From assembly GCA_934090795.1 (NCBI GenBank), contig CAKOJQ010000001.1:1-64000 (forward strand): 64,000 bases of DNA, written 5' to 3'. Source of the DNA: an uncultured Bacilli bacterium (lineage in GTDB: Bacteria; Bacillota_I; Bacilli_A; RF39; UBA660). Positions 62,919 to 64,000 of the stretch are shown here, piece after piece; the stretch's first letter is position 1, and every line of letters starts with the position of its first letter. The notes beneath the pieces were generated by a model. That model did no database searches, was not told the origin of the DNA, and saw nothing but the letters and a program-made list of their open reading frames with translations. The translations under genes and the position numbers were made by a program.

Positions 62919-63017
62919 TTAATAATTTTCTCTATTAACTTGTAATATACACATTAAGGTTATACCTAATAAACCACCTATTATTAGTCCTATAAAAAAG
63001 ATTGTAAACATACTCAT
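62919..63017 (-). CDS. DUF3789-like single-helix small membrane protein
   Basis: A 32-residue reading, MSMFTIFFIGLIIGGLLGIT then LMCILQVNRENY, with a strong AAAGGAGAAATAAGTTT ribosome site and its own terminator. The F-x-G-x-x-I-G-G-x-x-G...MC pattern is that of small DUF3789 proteins in Gram-positive bacteria and mobile elements. One membrane helix; function unknown. Confidence 0.7.
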   Translation of the reverse strand: MSMFTIFFIGLIIGGLLGITLMCILQVNRENY

Positions 63018-63105
63018 AAACTTATTTCTCCTTTAAAATCTATTATTATTATATTTAATTTTTTTGATATTATTTGTCGAAATATGGAGAAAAATATATT
63101 TAAAC

Positions 63106-63130
63106 ACAAAAAAAGACCTAATTGGTCTTT
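63106..63130 (-). terminator. Terminator of the cohesin-like gene
   Basis: On the minus strand AAAGACC-AATTA-GGTCTTT followed by T run. Confidence 0.9.
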
Positions 63131-63139
63131 AATTTAAAA

Positions 63140-63967
63140 CTATTTCTTTCTAAATATTAAGTATGCTGATTCAGTTAATAATCCCACAAATAATATTACT
63201 GAAAGTAAAATCCATTTAGTATTATTTACATTAGAACATGTTCCTTGATTTGGTTCTGATGAAGAGCATTTTTCTAAGGCTGCTTTATTAACTTCAATAT
63301 TGAATTTAACCTTATCTAATCTTTCAACTAAAGCTTTTTTAGCATCTGAATCAACTAAACTATTTACAGCTTTAACTGCTGTTTCATAGTCATCATTATT
63401 TAATGATTTTTCTGCTGCTTCTACTAATTTTGTTGCTTCTTCTAAAGCTTTTTTATCAGCTTCTTCCTTTGCTTTTCTTTCTTCTTCTTTCTTTTTAGCT
63501 GCTTCTTCTTCAGCTTTAATTTCTGCAGCTGTTTTAGCAGGTTTTACATTAATATTGTAAGATTTTGATCCACCATTAACGGTTCCACCACTTACTGTTG
63601 CTTCCATTTTAGAAACTGTAATGGTTCCTGTACCTTCTTTAGTACCTTTAACTGTTAGAGTTAATATAGTTGATCCACTTTTAATCGGTGATGGTGCATA
63701 TAAAATATATCTATTTCCATTTTTTCCCATTTGTGTTAACCCACTATTAATAGTTGCATTTGTTACAGTAATATTTCCTGATGAAGCATAAGTTACATCT
63801 ACACCTTCAATAAGATCACTTGCATTTAATTTAATATATATTTTAGTTGTGTTTCCAACTTTAATTGTATTTGTTCCTGAAATACTTGTTGTTGCTGATG
63901 CAGCATATACGTTTCCTGCAAATAGGATAGCAAGTACAAGTATTAATAAATTTTTTATCTTTCTCAT
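63140..63967 (-). CDS. Cell-surface protein with cohesin-like domain and C-terminal membrane anchor
   Basis: The 275-residue protein has a signal peptide (residues 1-22, cut near VYA-ASA), a cohesin-like beta domain (~25-145: TISGTNTIKVGNTTKIYIKL, ISG, GVDVTYASSG, ILTLTVKGTKEGTGTI), a Lys/Glu/Ala coiled coil (~150-190) and a C-terminal helix ending YLIFRKK. No LPXTG precedes the helix (EPNQGTCSNVNNTKW), so it is either a plain membrane anchor or an unusual sortase motif. The upstream ribosome site is AGGAGGATTATATG type. Monocistronic. Confidence 0.8.
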   Translation of the reverse strand: MRKIKNLLILVLAILFAGNVYAASATTSISGTNTIKVGNTTKIYIKLNASDLIEGVDVTYASSGNITVTNATINSGLTQMGKNGNRYILYAPSPIKSGSTILTLTVKGTKEGTGTITVSKMEATVSGGTVNGGSKSYNINVKPAKTAAEIKAEEEAAKKKEEERKAKEEADKKALEEATKLVEAAEKSLNNDDYETAVKAVNSLVDSDAKKALVERLDKVKFNIEVNKAALEKCSSSEPNQGTCSNVNNTKWILLSVILFVGLLTESAYLIFRKK

Positions 63968-64000
63968 ATAATCCTCCTAATTAAAAATCTTCTTACATAG

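Overview
The window looks like chromosomal DNA of an uncultured, very AT-rich Gram-positive bacterium, most likely a gut-associated member of the Bacilli (RF39 / Erysipelotrichia-like relatives). Reasons: very low GC, AAGGAG-type ribosome binding sites, CCA-encoding tRNA genes, a mraZ-rsmH-ftsL-pbp cluster, Gram-positive lipoproteins, a sortase and a CpsB/C/D-type polysaccharide control operon. TGA is a true stop (yidD and the Wzz-like gene end in TGA overlapping the next ATG), so this is not a Mycoplasma code. Taxonomy is inference; no rRNA is present.

Layout. 1-2.1 kb: a partial exported protein behind a promoter with a G7 tract, yidD plus a ZnuA-like lipoprotein lacking its metal ligands, then tRNA genes Ser-Lys-Ile-Glu. 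2.1-6.7 kb: a 1501-residue protein with a C-terminal nucleotidyltransferase and N-terminal degenerate repeats. 6.7-11.1 kb: the division cluster mraZ, rsmH, ftsL, PBP, preceded by a 10-bp-spaced MraZ operator. 11.1-17.5 kb: a prepilin-like surface protein, a heterodimeric ABC exporter and a PAP2-like membrane protein. 17.5-25.8 kb: tRNA-His, a decayed surface gene, two cysteine-peptidase proteins sharing an ESX/LXG-like N-terminal domain, a D,D-carboxypeptidase, and small envelope or cytosolic proteins. 25.8-32.5 kb: rpsT, a transglutaminase-like protein, an AI-2E-family permease, trmB, two HD-domain genes and a partial second trmB, made by a segmental duplication with a 635-bp almost identical tract.

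32.6-36.6 kb carries cps control genes: Wzz-like, BY-kinase, PHP phosphatase, a sortase and a membrane protein. The matching polysaccharide assembly genes (initiating sugar transferase, glycosyltransferases, Wzy, pyruvyltransferase, Wzx, WecB) lie at 53.8-62.8 kb on the same strand. Between them is an accessory island (36.6-53.7 kb) full of gene wreckage: GGDEF, IS3 OrfA, reverse transcriptase, OLD-like ATPase and UDP-glucose dehydrogenase fragments. It also holds an Rpn-type nuclease, a phosphocholine module (LicC-LicA fusion, second LicC, BCCT transporter), an IS4-like element, a frameshifted DUF4143 ATPase, a HigBA-like toxin-antitoxin pair and a KAP ATPase next to a reverse transcriptase with a HEPN-like tail.

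The best candidate for an undescribed system is the KAP ATPase plus RT-HEPN pair (49.4-52.8 kb), probably antiphage. Second are the giant nucleotidyltransferase protein and the two paralogous surface-protein promoters that carry a G7 tract in the -35/-10 spacer, which suggests phase variation.
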